From: an uncultured Eubacterium sp.
GTDB lineage: Bacteria > Bacillota > Clostridia > Lachnospirales > Lachnospiraceae
DNA length: 64,000 nt
Assembly: GCA_947384955.1 (NCBI GenBank)
Contig: CANDJC010000004.1
Coordinates: 1-64,000, forward strand
Direction: 5' to 3'
The translations under genes and the position numbers were made by a program. Below are positions 37,540 to 46,408 of the stretch, piece by piece (positions within the stretch are counted from its first letter, which is position 1; each line of letters opens with the position of its first letter). The notes under the pieces were generated by a model. That model made no database searches, was not told the origin of the DNA, and was given only the letters and a program-made list of their open reading frames with translations.

Positions 37540-37719
37540 CTACTCTAGCATTTTCATTGCGCGCAGAGTCTGCAGATCCGGTATCTCTCCGCCAGCCGCA
37601 TAAAACCCAGGCAGAATGGGATTCTGGCTGCGGTGAAAATAATTCTTTATCATGTCTCTAAGTCCGTTTCCCGTTTTTGCATTTGATGCTGTATTGGATT
37701 TAAATGTATTTGCGCTCAT
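37540..37719 (-). CDS. Small hypothetical protein (59 residues)
   Basis: An ATG at 37719 with a good ribosome site (TGGAGGAATAAAAT) encodes 59 residues that start MSANTFKSNTASNAKTGNGL and end LQTLRAMKMLE. There is a short helical centre (LRDMIKNYFHRSQNP) and a Gly-rich turn (GFYAAGGEIPDL). There is no membrane segment. Not recognised. The ribosome site makes translation likely, but it lies in a decayed zone. Confidence 0.45.
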   Translation of the reverse strand: MSANTFKSNTASNAKTGNGLRDMIKNYFHRSQNPILPGFYAAGGEIPDLQTLRAMKMLE

Positions 37720-37797
37720 ATTTTATTCCTCCATTTTATCTATTTTTTTATTTGATATTTTCTTTACATTTGATACTATATCCCTTTTTAACCTGCA

Positions 37798-38094
37798 ATA
37801 AAAGGCAGTTTCTTGACTGATTTCAAGTAAATATTGACATCCCATCGGCTCTTTTCTGTTTTTTCTCTGTCTTTCTTGTGCACAATATCATCAAAAATCT
37901 TTCCAATATGTTTTCATTATCTGCGATGCTTTTAGTGCTGTGTTTTTCAGAGATAAGCTCTTTTCTCAGCCTTGCCTGTATGTTTTCAAACCGTGCATTG
38001 TCATGGCAGCGTCCGCTGTCGCTGTTTATATTTTGGAAAGTACCGTATTTTGCAGCACCAGGCCTTACAGCCCGGCCTGCATTCCTGTGAAAGG
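37798..38094 (-). pseudogene. Unrecognised decayed gene
   Basis: On the minus strand a frame without start codon reads protein-like sequence (ARFENIQARLRKELISEKHS, then TKSIADNENILE). It then needs a one-base shift at a T-rich spot to continue KIFDDIVHKKDREKTEKSRW and VNIYLKSVKKLPFIAG to a TAA at 37798-37800. The composition and helical, charged character suggest real former coding. The family is not recognised. The rest of the 37723-38094 stretch is AT-rich with nothing else seen. Confidence 0.35.
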
Positions 38095-38652
38095 TCAGGT
38101 ATTCAGCAAACTGGAAAAGTGAATAAACAGGCCGTCAAAGATACTGGCCTTAACTGCGGCATCAAAGGAATACTGGATATTCAGCATATTTCCTTCAAAA
38201 TAATGAACAGTTACGATTTTGCGGCCGGGATCAGCAATCCAGTATTCGCGTACGCCGTAATTTTTGTAATAATACAGTTTCCGTATATAATCATCTGCTG
38301 GATTTCCGGGAGAAACGATTTCAATGATAAAGTCAGGAGCACCGTTACAGCGTTTTCCGTCCAGCTTGCTTTTATCGCATACAATCATAAGGTCAGGCTG
38401 TACAATTGTAAGCGGTGCGTCATTCAGCTTTACTTCGAACGGAGCGGGAAATACAGAGCAGCTGTCTCCGTTTTTCTGGATATAACTGTGCAGTGAGACA
38501 AGCAGCTCTGTAAGGAGTGTCTGGTGTTCCTGTGACGGACTGGCCATATCATAGATAACATTTTCAAAAACTTCAGTTCTCCTGTTTTCTGAAAGAGCCT
38601 CATACTGTTCAAGCGTGATGATTTCCGGCTGCGGCTGTAATGCTGGCGGCAT
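38095..38652 (-). CDS. Uma2-family putative nuclease (third copy)
   Basis: A 185-residue Uma2 protein: ENVIYDMASPSQEHQTLLTE (about 31-50), the metal-site region TIVQPDLMIVCDKSKLDG (about 83-100), then PDFIIEIVSPGNPADDYIRK (about 107-126) and VREYWIADPGRKIVTVHYF. The ATG at 38652 is chosen over a GTG at 38661 because GGGAAGGAAG is well spaced from the ATG. It is more similar in its core to the gene at 6160 than to that at 6720. A promoter lies at 38710. Confidence 0.8.
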   Translation of the reverse strand: MPPALQPQPEIITLEQYEALSENRRTEVFENVIYDMASPSQEHQTLLTELLVSLHSYIQKNGDSCSVFPAPFEVKLNDAPLTIVQPDLMIVCDKSKLDGKRCNGAPDFIIEIVSPGNPADDYIRKLYYYKNYGVREYWIADPGRKIVTVHYFEGNMLNIQYSFDAAVKASIFDGLFIHFSSLLNT

Positions 38653-38709
38653 AATATACACTTCCTTCCCTGATTTATGGCAAAGCAGCAGTCTGCTGCT
38701 TTTTTCTTA

Positions 38710-38737
38710 ATTATACTATAATGTCTGAGTTTTTCAA
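38710..38737 (-). promoter_or_regulatory. Promoter of the third Uma2 gene
   Basis: On the minus strand TTGAAA (38737-38732), 16 bases, then TATAAT (38715-38710). A near-identical promoter (TTGAAAAACnnn...TATAGTATAAT) precedes the 60-residue gene at 49664. A hairpin at 38826-38850 (CATGG/CCATG ends) flanked by T runs on both strands may be a terminator. Confidence 0.6.
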
Positions 38738-38917
38738 GCCTGAGCTTTTTTATACAGGTTCTGAAATCTAGAAATAGTTCTGTGCATGCCGCTGTGTATG
38801 TCCTCCTTTTGAATATAAAAAAACACATGGTCTGCAGCTGCAGTTCCATGCGCTTTTACGCTGTTTTCCTGATAACAGATTATTTCTGACATATCAGAAT
38901 GCATTTACTGTTCTTAA

Positions 38918-39775
38918 TATTTTCCAGCAGGGGATAAAGTCTGCAGCAAAATATTATCGGGACTGGCAGGGACATTTACATATTTACTGCTTGGATACTG
39001 TTTTGAACCGCTGATTTATGCAGATTATCAGAGCAGACTGTTTGGAATAGAACTTAATATTGTATTCGTGCTGTTTGTTATAGCAGTAATTTTGTTTTTT
39101 AAAGTTATGGCAGAATGTATATTACAGTGTAGGAATAAGACGGTATGGCTGGGTTTATCCTGGCTTTTTCTTTTTATGTGTCTGAATGTAACAAATTATC
39201 CAGAGGTATTTTTCTGGTGGTCAGGTGCAAGCATGTATCTGATATCCTCAGCATTGGCTTTGCTTGTAATGTCCATGATAATCAGACTGTTTTATGAAAC
39301 GGATAAGATAAAACAGAAGCGATGGGGAAGCATAATATCCATAACAGGGTTTTTTATATGTATGGAATTTAATATTCCAGTATTTATTTTGAGCTTATAC
39401 CTTTCTCTTCTGCTCAGAGATTTTTGTGGAAAAAAGAAATGGACATGCAGAGTGCTTCCATTTTTATCATGCATGGCGGGGACGCTGATTTGTGTTTTGT
39501 GTCCTGGAAATTTCAAAAGACAGCAGCAGCTGAATGGTTCAGGAATACATATTTTAAAAGCGGTAATAAATACATGTTCGGATGTTATCTATGCAGCAGG
39601 ACATCTGCTCGATAGTCCGGCTGTATATATTGGTTTGTTTTTACTGTCTATTGTTTCTGTATGGCTTGCAAAGAAAAAAAGATATATTTTGAGAGTAATC
39701 CAGCTGTATTGGCAGCAGAAACAAAGGAAATTGATGGCAGATGAAGAGAATCAGTATAGTCGTACCATGTTATAA
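38918..39775 (+). pseudogene. 5'-truncated polytopic membrane protein (DUF6056-like)
   Basis: Open from after a TAA at 38915; no ATG occurs, and the first usable codon is a GTG at 39068. The visible protein is strongly hydrophobic, with about seven segments and the pattern NYPEVFFWWSGASMYLISSA (about 36-55 from the GTG) plus CPGNFKRQQQ (about 147-156), which recalls DUF6056-type glycan membrane proteins of 450 or more residues. Both ends are missing, and the end overlaps the GtrB remnant by 35 bases. It is most likely a relic of a Gtr-type module. Confidence 0.5.
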
Positions 39776-40527
39776 CGAAGAAGAAAATATTGTTCAGATG
39801 GGAGAGGAACTGGTAAAAAGAATGAATGATTATCATGATAAATATGATTATGAAATTATCTTTATGGAAAACTGCTCATCTGACAATACTAGAAAACTGC
39901 TTCGTGAAATGTGTGAAAACAATAAAAAAATAAAGGCTATTTTAAATGCTAAAAATTTCGGTCAGTTTAATTCACCTTATTATGGCCTGCTACAGGCATC
40001 AGGTGACTGTGCCATACTGGTATGCTGCGATGGAACAGATTGAGCATTTTACAGGATTTGGTCTGTATGATCGTGATTTTCTGGAAGTTCTGCGCGGACT
40101 GAATGATTCTGTTCCTTTTCTGAGAGGAATTGTCGCAGAACTCGGATATAAGAGAAAAGAGATTTCTTATGAACAGCAAAACCGCAGAGGCGGGAAGACA
40201 AGTAATAATTTTTACAGTCTTTACGATGCGGCCATGCTTTCCTTTACATCTTATACGAAAATAGGACTGCGTATAGCAACCTTTATCGGTATTGGGATTT
40301 CTGCTGGAAGTTTTTTAATTGCATTGATTTATTTAGTATTAAAGCTTGTTTACTGGGAACGGTTTCCTGCCGGAAATGCTCCGATTCTGATTGGCATGTT
40401 TTTTCTTGGGGCGATTCAGCTTATATTTTTGGGCATAATGGGAGAATACATACTGAGTATCAATACAAGAATAATGAACAGGCCGCTGGTTATTGAGGAA
40501 GAGAGGCTGAATTTTGAAAATGAGTAG
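39741..40527 (+). pseudogene. GtrB-like GT2 glycosyltransferase with internal deletion
   Basis: The 5' part (ISIVVPCYNEEENIVQMGEE; NAKNFGQFNSPYYGLLQASG) is the GT2/GtrB (DPM1-like) start that loads a sugar onto undecaprenyl phosphate. After GDCAILVCCD the frame ends. In a second frame the family resumes at EQIEHFTGFGLYDRDFLEVL and runs through two C-terminal membrane helices to 40527. Compared with the usual ~315-residue enzyme, about 50 codons around the catalytic aspartates are deleted and the frame is shifted. Non-functional. Confidence 0.75.
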
Positions 40528-40767
40528 AAGTACGAAAAAATGTCTGGTTTGCGGCAGAAAATTAACACTGTATAAAAAAGCAGATTAAAAATTTTTACAC
40601 TTTGGAACAGATATTCACTGCAGTATTGGTGCAGGCTTTTTCCGTTTGGAAACAGATTCAAGGGCAGTCTGCTGAAGTTTTTAGAAAAGACCGGATTAGG
40701 AAAGATTACGATTCTGATTAATGTAGGAAATATTGGCATCGTTGCCAGAAAGCAGAGCAGTTTGTGA
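40520..40767 (+). pseudogene. Methyltransferase remnant (both ends only)
   Basis: An ATG at 40520 encodes MSRSTKKCLVCGRKLTLYKK (a Cys-x2-Cys start as in the class I methyltransferases of Gtr clusters) and stops. A second piece ends RFKGSLLKFLEKTGLGKI and NVGNIGIVARKQSSL at 40767, matching the C-terminus of the same family. The SAM-binding core is deleted. It lies between GtrB and GtrA remnants as in intact modules. Confidence 0.5.
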
Positions 40768-41201
40768 TAAGACAGTTTATAAAATTTGGGATTGTTGGAA
40801 TATCAAATACGGCAGTAAATTATGTAATGTATCTGCTGGTACTGCATTTCATAAAAGAGAATGGAGTATGTTCGAAATATGATTATATTTTTTCTTCTGC
40901 AGCAGCCTTTATAGCAGGTGTTCTCTGGTCGTTTTGCTGGAATTACAAATATACATTCAAAGTAACCTGGAACCAGAATACCTGTAAGTGGAAGATGCTG
41001 GTTAGAAGTATTGCATGTTATTCTGTGACAGGGCTGTTTTTGCACAATATTTTATTATATGTGTGGATAGACAGGCTTGATGTATCTAAGGAGCTCGCCC
41101 CGGCTTTGAATCTTATGGTAACGGCGCCTCTTACTTTTGTACTTCATAAGTATTGGGTATTTAACAGACAGGATAGGGATGAAGGAAAGGTGGATGAATG
41201 A
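40764..41201 (+). CDS. GtrA-family membrane protein
   Basis: A 145-residue protein with four hydrophobic segments and the GtrA pattern QFIKFGIVGISNTAVNYVMY at the start, FCWNYKYTFK near the middle and FVLHKYWVFNRQ at the end. GtrA proteins are thought to flip undecaprenyl-phosphate-linked glucose for decoration of surface glycans. It starts with GTG overlapping the stop of the methyltransferase remnant (GTGA). It looks intact, although its partner GtrB is broken. Confidence 0.8.
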   Translation: MIRQFIKFGIVGISNTAVNYVMYLLVLHFIKENGVCSKYDYIFSSAAAFIAGVLWSFCWNYKYTFKVTWNQNTCKWKMLVRSIACYSVTGLFLHNILLYVWIDRLDVSKELAPALNLMVTAPLTFVLHKYWVFNRQDRDEGKVDE

Positions 41202-41202
41202 T

Positions 41203-42758
41203 ATGAAAGCTATATCAAAAAGTGCAATAGATATTCTGGACAAAAGAATATTAGTGACTGCATTTCTTTCAGTTTTTCTTATACACGGGGAGATGCTGTT
41301 TAAAAAGCTGAGCTGGTATGATGATTTGGGAATTACTTTTTCGGGGAATATCACACCTGTAACACCGCCTATGATTCATGGAAGGTTTTTCTATCACTGG
41401 CTGGTAATCTGGAGAGCATATTTATCAGGGCCTGAATCGCTTCCAGCTGTATATGGAGCAATCGGAGCAATATTTATGGCTCTTATGGTAAATATTATTA
41501 TAAAACAGTTTCAGATTGAAAAATCTCTGCCCCAGTTTGCTTTTGTGCTTATTTTTGTATCTATTCCGGCAGTAGCCGGACATTTCGGCTATATGGAATC
41601 ATCTATATATGACTTTTTTGGAGCGTTTTTATGTGTGCTCAGTGGATACATTATTTGCAGGAATGATGTAAAGGTTTCTGCTGTTCAGCTATCTGCATGT
41701 ATTCTTGCATTTTCAATAGGCGAATATCAATGTTATATTACATTTTTTCTGACTATAGCACTGGTGCACTTTATTGGACAGATTTTGAAAGAAAAATATA
41801 CATGGGCGGATTACTTTAAGAAGGCATTGTGTTATGTGGGAACAGGGATTATTGGAATTATATTTTATTTGGTAATACTTAAAATCAACCTGGCCATAAC
41901 ATCACTTAAGCTTGCCAGTTATGCTGGAACAGATACCTTCGGAATTACTTCTTTCGCAGGATATCTTCAAAGAATTGCGGATGCGTATTCTGATTTTTTT
42001 GTTCCCAATATAGAAGCAGAGTATTGTATGTTTCCGTTTCATTTTGCTGGATGGCATAGGATACTGCTTGCATCTATGATTCTGTCTGCAGTTATTCTTA
42101 TGATTCTGCTGGTGAAAAATGGATATGCAGTAAGTGCATTTCAGTTTATGCTGGCTCTTGTGCTTTTGCCCGCAGCGATTAATTTCAATATGATTTTATA
42201 TGATAAACAGAATATGCACAGTCTTCATCAGTATCACCTTTGTATGCTGTTCGTACTTTGGTATATTCTTGCCAGAACTTTGAGTCTGTTTTGGAAAGAA
42301 GGGATTTTCAGAAAAATTTCATCTTGCATGTGCAGTTTTACAGCAGTAGTTTATCTGATATTTGGATGTTTGTGTATAAGATATGATAATTGCTGTTATA
42401 TGCTGGCTGAGTTCCGCCATCAAAGAGTCACGGTTTATTATACTACACTGATTACGAGAATTCAGTCATTAGACGGATATAATCCAGGGAGTCCGGTTGT
42501 TATATCAATGCAAGGGAAAAGATAGGAGAAGCAGATACGATACTGATTCATTCTGGCCCGATTGTGACTAATCCATATAATAAATCTCTTTTGAACAACT
42601 ATGTGTGGTGGTGTCATATGTTTTATTATAACGGATATAAAACATATGTAATTGATGAATTTTATTTTGATGGATATGAGTCTGTTGAACTCATGCCATC
42701 TTATCCGAACGATGGATCCATACAGTATATTGATGGGATTATAGTGGTGAAATTTTGA
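41203..42758 (+). pseudogene. Glucosyltransferase-domain membrane protein, frameshifted near 3' end
   Basis: From the ATG at 41203 a polytopic protein with about ten segments is encoded up to 42525. The region WYDDLGITFSG, then MIHGRFFYHWLVIWRAYLSG, is typical of the Glucos_trans_II (GtrII-like) family that transfers the lipid-linked sugar outside the cell. Around 42505 a one-base shift occurs: the other frame continues INAREKIGEADTILIHSGP and ends YIDGIIVVKF at 42758. Only the last ~80 residues are lost, so residual function is possible. GGAAAGGTGG supports the start. Confidence 0.65.
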
Positions 42759-42801
42759 AAGGATGCGGACTTGGTTTAGGGATAGAAACAGGAGGTGACT
42801 G

Positions 42802-42855
42802 ATGACAGGCATTAAGAAAATTCAGACAGAAGCAGATGAATGGACAATCAAATAA
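42802..42855 (+). other. Possible 17-residue open frame
   Basis: GGAGGTGACTG precedes an ATG that encodes MTGIKKIQTEADEWTIK and stops 16 bases before a strong terminator. It may be the remnant of a gene start or a small peptide. No further support. Confidence 0.2.
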
Positions 42856-42871
42856 GGGGAATGAGGATGTT

Positions 42872-42915
42872 AAACAGGGTATGCGCATGGTACAATGCAG
42901 CGCATACCCTGTTTT
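42872..42915. terminator. Strong bidirectional terminator
   Basis: A perfect 15-base stem AAACAGGGTATGCGC (42872-42886) with GCGCATACCCTGTTT (42900-42914) around a 13-base loop, flanked by T/A bases. It separates the Gtr relics from the convergent gene at 42919. Confidence 0.9.
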
Positions 42916-42918
42916 ATG

Positions 42919-43224
42919 TTATTCGCTTTCCTCAACAATCCCATATTCAATCAGGATATTCTGTGGTGCATTGGGCGGGATTACCTGACCTGTCATTACG
43001 TAGTCATAGCGTTTTATTTTTCGGAAAGGCTGAACAGGTTCTGGTGCAAATGCTGTAGTTTTACATCCTGCATATTCAGACATTTCAGCTAAATCCTCAG
43101 TAACGTCCCGGACAAGTGCGTCTGTGACATCATAGATATCAGAACCATGCTCCACGGCTGCAAGCTCATGACTGCCGGCATTATGCTCCAGCTTTCCAAA
43201 AGAGCAGTATAAAGTATATTTCAT
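42919..43224 (-). CDS. Hypothetical protein (101 residues)
   Basis: An ATG at 43224 preceded by AAAGGAGAACG encodes a soluble acidic protein: MKYTLYCSFGKLEHNAGSHE at the start, DVTDALVRDVTEDLAEMSEY in the middle, and RKIKRYDYVMTGQVIPPNAP near the end. No membrane helix or known motif. Not recognised. The ribosome site and codon use look genuine. Confidence 0.6.
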   Translation of the reverse strand: MKYTLYCSFGKLEHNAGSHELAAVEHGSDIYDVTDALVRDVTEDLAEMSEYAGCKTTAFAPEPVQPFRKIKRYDYVMTGQVIPPNAPQNILIEYGIVEESE

Positions 43225-43385
43225 TGGGCGTTCTCCTTTTTTGTATGTATTTATAGATTGTATAGAGTCCATTATATGGGAAAGAATTGGCCTCGTCAAT
43301 CGGAGAAAATGTCGTTTTCAGGGATTTTTGCACGAAGCAGAAAATGGTAAATGCATAAGTATGTTTTGACGTGTGTCAGGAGCAG

Positions 43386-43456
43386 CGGTTTTTGGAATGG
43401 AATGATTATACTATAAGTTCAATGACAGGAATGGAATTTTCATGTAAAATTATATA
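43386..43456 (+). repeat. 71-base repeat, copy 1 (likely promoter region)
   Basis: This stretch recurs at 45916-45986 with about 85 percent identity by eye (shared ATTATACTA.AAGTTCAATGACAGGAA core). Copy 2 lies 30 bases before the gene at 46016, so both probably carry a promoter. After copy 1 only a 40-codon open remnant follows (43494-43616, ending RKIPYIDIQAAGNPGS), not recognised. Nothing else is seen between 43225 and 43855. Confidence 0.45.
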
Positions 43457-43855
43457 GATAGTACGGAAGACAGCAATGCTGCTGGAACTGTAAAATCTGC
43501 TGAATGATTGTGACATATATGCGTTAAAGCTGGAGGAACTGTTCCAAAGAATAGAAGAAAAGCTCAGAAAAATCCCGTATATAGATATACAAGCTGCTGG
43601 GAATCCGGGAAGCTAAATAATAACAGTCAGCGGTTTTATATTATAAGTGATGAATAAGGGATTTTTAACAGTTCCAGACGGCCGCAGAGGCTGGTTTTAT
43701 TTATAGTGTATACAGTATATATTAGCAAAAACTATTTTCATCAGCACTGTGATCATTTATAATAAGCACAAAGCATAGGAAACACTACGGCAGGTAAAGC
43801 AGTATCAGCTGGCCGGACAGAGGAAAGAGGAAACAGCAGACTGGAAAGGAAAAAT

Positions 43856-44755
43856 ATGGCGGAAAAGGACATGACAGAAAAAGCCCTGGAAGCCCACAGC
43901 GATGTATTTGCAGATATTGTAAACAGCCTGATTTTCAATGGGCGCAGGCAGATACCGGAATCAGAACTGGAGCAGGGCCGGGAGCGCTCAGTTTACCAGG
44001 GCGGAAAGGCGCTGCGGGAGCAGGAGCGCGACACATCGAAATACTGGAGAAAAAACCAGATACGCATTGCGTATATCGGCATGGAAAACGAAACGGAAGC
44101 GGAAAACGACATGCCGTTTCGGGTTATCGGCTATGACGGTGCGGCATACCGGGACCAGATTTCCTATGAACCGGATGAAAACGGAAAGCGCAGGAAAACG
44201 AAGGAAAGGTATCCGGTCATAACGCTCGTGCTGTATTTCGGCTATAAAAAACGCTGGAATAAGGCGCGGACGCTGCATGAGGCTCTGGGCAGAAAGCTGG
44301 ACGGCAGCTTAAAGCCGTACGTGAGCGATTATAAAATCAATCTGTTTGAAATTGCGTGGCTGACGGACGAACAGGTTTCGAGATTCCAGAGCGATTTTGG
44401 CATTGTGGCGGATTATTTTGTACAGATGCGCAAAACCGGGACATACAGCGGCTCCAGGACAGAGGCAGGCCATATGCGGGAAGTCCTGCAGCTGCTGTCC
44501 GTGCTTACAGCTGATGCCCGGTTTATGGAAACGATGGATGCAGCAGGGGAAGGAGGAGGGCTTCATAATATGAGCGAGGTTCTTGAGAAAATTGAACAAA
44601 AAGGCCGGGAACAGGGCATTGAGTCAGTTAATATGCTGAATGCAAGGCTGATAAGAGACGGCCGGATGAAAGACCTGGAACGGTCAGTTGCGGACAGTGC
44701 ATACCAGAAGCAGCTTTTAAATGAACTGTTCCCAGAGTTTATCAGTCAGAAATAA
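43856..44755 (+). CDS. Rpn-family nuclease/putative transposase, copy 1
   Basis: A 299-residue protein of the Rpn (recombination-promoting nuclease, PD-(D/E)XK) family as found in many copies in Lachnospiraceae. It opens MAEKDMTEKALEAHSDVFAD. The putative active-site region is MPFRVIGYDGAAYRDQISYE (about 86-105) and RYPVITLVLYFGYKKRW (about 117-133). The last ~70 residues contain a regulatory-type helical tail. GGAAAGGAAAAAT precedes the ATG. It is followed by a copy nearly identical at DNA level. Confidence 0.8.
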   Translation: MAEKDMTEKALEAHSDVFADIVNSLIFNGRRQIPESELEQGRERSVYQGGKALREQERDTSKYWRKNQIRIAYIGMENETEAENDMPFRVIGYDGAAYRDQISYEPDENGKRRKTKERYPVITLVLYFGYKKRWNKARTLHEALGRKLDGSLKPYVSDYKINLFEIAWLTDEQVSRFQSDFGIVADYFVQMRKTGTYSGSRTEAGHMREVLQLLSVLTADARFMETMDAAGEGGGLHNMSEVLEKIEQKGREQGIESVNMLNARLIRDGRMKDLERSVADSAYQKQLLNELFPEFISQK

Positions 44756-44919
44756 AGAGCAGGCGGTGGTACTGGGCTGCGGACAAAGCCTGGAAGGCGC
44801 AGAATTATAAAAATAAAGCAGAGACAGAAATGAAATCCCATGGAACAGATATTCCATAAAAGATGTAAATCAGCAAAAATGAACATTTTAGAAGGACAGG
44901 CAGACCGGAAAGGAAAACC

Positions 44920-45843
44920 ATGGTGGAAAAGGACATGACAGAAAAAGCCCTGGAAGCCCACAGCGATGTATTTGCGGATATTGTAAACAGCCTGATTTTC
45001 AATGGGCGCAGGCAGATACCGGAAACAGAACTGGAGCAGGGCCGGGAGCGCTCAGTTTACCAGGGCGGAAAGGCGCTGCGGGAGCAGGAGCGCGACACAT
45101 CGAAATACTGGAGAAAAAACCAGATACGCATTGCGTATATCGGCATGGAAAACGAAACGGAAGCGGAAAACGACATGCCGTTTCGGGTTATCGGCTATGA
45201 CGGTGCGGCATACCGGGACCAGATTTCCTATGAACCGGATGAAAACGGAAAGCGCAGGAAAACGAAGGAAAGGTATCCGGTCATAACGCTCGTGCTGTAT
45301 TTCGGCTATAAAAAACGCTGGAATAAGGCGCGGACGCTGCATGAGGCTCTGGGCAGAAAGCTGGACGGCAGCTTAAAGCCGTACGTGAGCGATTATAAAA
45401 TCAATCTGTTTGAAATTGCGTGGCTGACGGACGAACAGGTTTCGAGATTCCAGAGCGATTTTGGCATTGTGGCGGATTATTTTGTACAGATGCGCAAAAC
45501 CGGGACATACAGCGGCTCCAGGACAGAGGCAGGCCATATGCGGGAAGTCCTGCAGCTGCTGTCCGTGCTTACAGATGATGCCCGGTTTATGGAAACGATG
45601 GATGCAGCAGGGGAAGGAGGCAGGCTTCATAATATGAGCGAGGTTCTTGAGAAAATTGAAGAAAAAGGTATAGAAAAGGGCATAGAAAAAGGCCGGGAAC
45701 AGGGCATTGAGTCAGTTAATATGCTGAATGCAAGGCTGATAAGAGACGGCCGGATGAAAGACCTGGAACGGTCAGTTGCGGACAGTGCATACCAGAAGCA
45801 GCTTTTAGACGAACTGTTCCCGGAGTTTATCAGTCAAAATTGA
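44920..45843 (+). CDS. Rpn-family nuclease/putative transposase, copy 2
   Basis: A 307-residue near-duplicate of the gene 1064 bases upstream; only a handful of residues differ (for example E38S to E38T region, TADA to TDDA). The main change is eight extra residues in the tail, where EKIEQKGREQG becomes EKIEEKGIEKGIEKGREQG: a 12-base unit coding I-E-K-G is present twice more. The two genes are a recent tandem duplication. The intergenic 164 bases are not duplicated. Confidence 0.8.
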   Translation: MVEKDMTEKALEAHSDVFADIVNSLIFNGRRQIPETELEQGRERSVYQGGKALREQERDTSKYWRKNQIRIAYIGMENETEAENDMPFRVIGYDGAAYRDQISYEPDENGKRRKTKERYPVITLVLYFGYKKRWNKARTLHEALGRKLDGSLKPYVSDYKINLFEIAWLTDEQVSRFQSDFGIVADYFVQMRKTGTYSGSRTEAGHMREVLQLLSVLTDDARFMETMDAAGEGGRLHNMSEVLEKIEEKGIEKGIEKGREQGIESVNMLNARLIRDGRMKDLERSVADSAYQKQLLDELFPEFISQN

Positions 45844-45915
45844 TTTCCAGATTTGAAGAAACCCGGACAGAAAACGGTATATGCATGTGAGTGCTTTATC
45901 TGATGCCGCTAGAAA

Positions 45916-45986
45916 CGGTTTTCCGAATTGAATTATTATACTACAAGTTCAATGACAGGAAGTGAATTTTCGTGTAAAATCATATA
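45916..45986 (+). repeat. 71-base repeat, copy 2 (likely promoter region)
   Basis: Second copy of the element at 43386-43456. It lies just upstream of the ribosome site AAAGGAGG of the gene at 46016 and probably carries its promoter. Confidence 0.45.
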
Positions 45987-46015
45987 TCATACCAGTTTTA
46001 AAGGAGGATTGATAT

Positions 46016-46399
46016 ATGAAAATCAGAACCGATTTTGTCACAAATTCAAGCAGCAGCAGTTTCATTCTTGCACGAAAGCCGGGCATGAATGACAGGCAGA
46101 AGGAAGCTGTCATTCAGTATGTAGAAAACCGTTTTTTTGGAAAGATAATACTGACTCCGAAAAGTACGGAAAATGAAATACAACAAGTATTTCAGGATTA
46201 TTATATATTTGAAGACAATGAGGATAGACAGAGAGAAGTACGTGAACTGTTAAAGGAAGGAAAATCAATCTATGAAGGGCATGTTTCTTATGAAGAATGC
46301 GAATATGCATATGCAGAAATTTTTGAGGATATCTGGAATATTATGAAGAAACACGGCAGTGACGAATTTACGGCCATTGATGATGACCTTTCTTATTAG
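46016..46399 (+). CDS. Protein with FVTNSSSSSF leader-like motif
   Basis: A 127-residue acidic protein whose start MKIRTDFVTNSSSSSF is a striking conserved-looking motif. From memory the same start recurs in many otherwise unrelated Firmicutes proteins, without assigned function. The remainder is helical and charged (KAVIQ-like region, REVRELLKEGKSIYEG, SYEECEYAYAEIFEDIW). No signal peptide or membrane helix. The gene directly downstream (9-base gap) is a radical SAM/SPASM enzyme, so the protein could be that enzyme's substrate, a RiPP-like arrangement. That link is inference. Confidence 0.65.
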   Translation: MKIRTDFVTNSSSSSFILARKPGMNDRQKEAVIQYVENRFFGKIILTPKSTENEIQQVFQDYYIFEDNEDRQREVRELLKEGKSIYEGHVSYEECEYAYAEIFEDIWNIMKKHGSDEFTAIDDDLSY

Positions 46400-46408
46400 G
46401 AGCCAGGC

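Noticed and set aside
37878..38496. Long plus-strand frames opposite the Uma2 gene at 38652.
   Set aside because: They are antisense to a clear Uma2 gene and a decayed minus-strand gene and have no ribosome site or family pattern.
43988..45342. Two identical 96-codon minus-strand frames opposite the Rpn genes.
   Set aside because: Their duplication follows from the duplicated Rpn genes. No ribosome sites.
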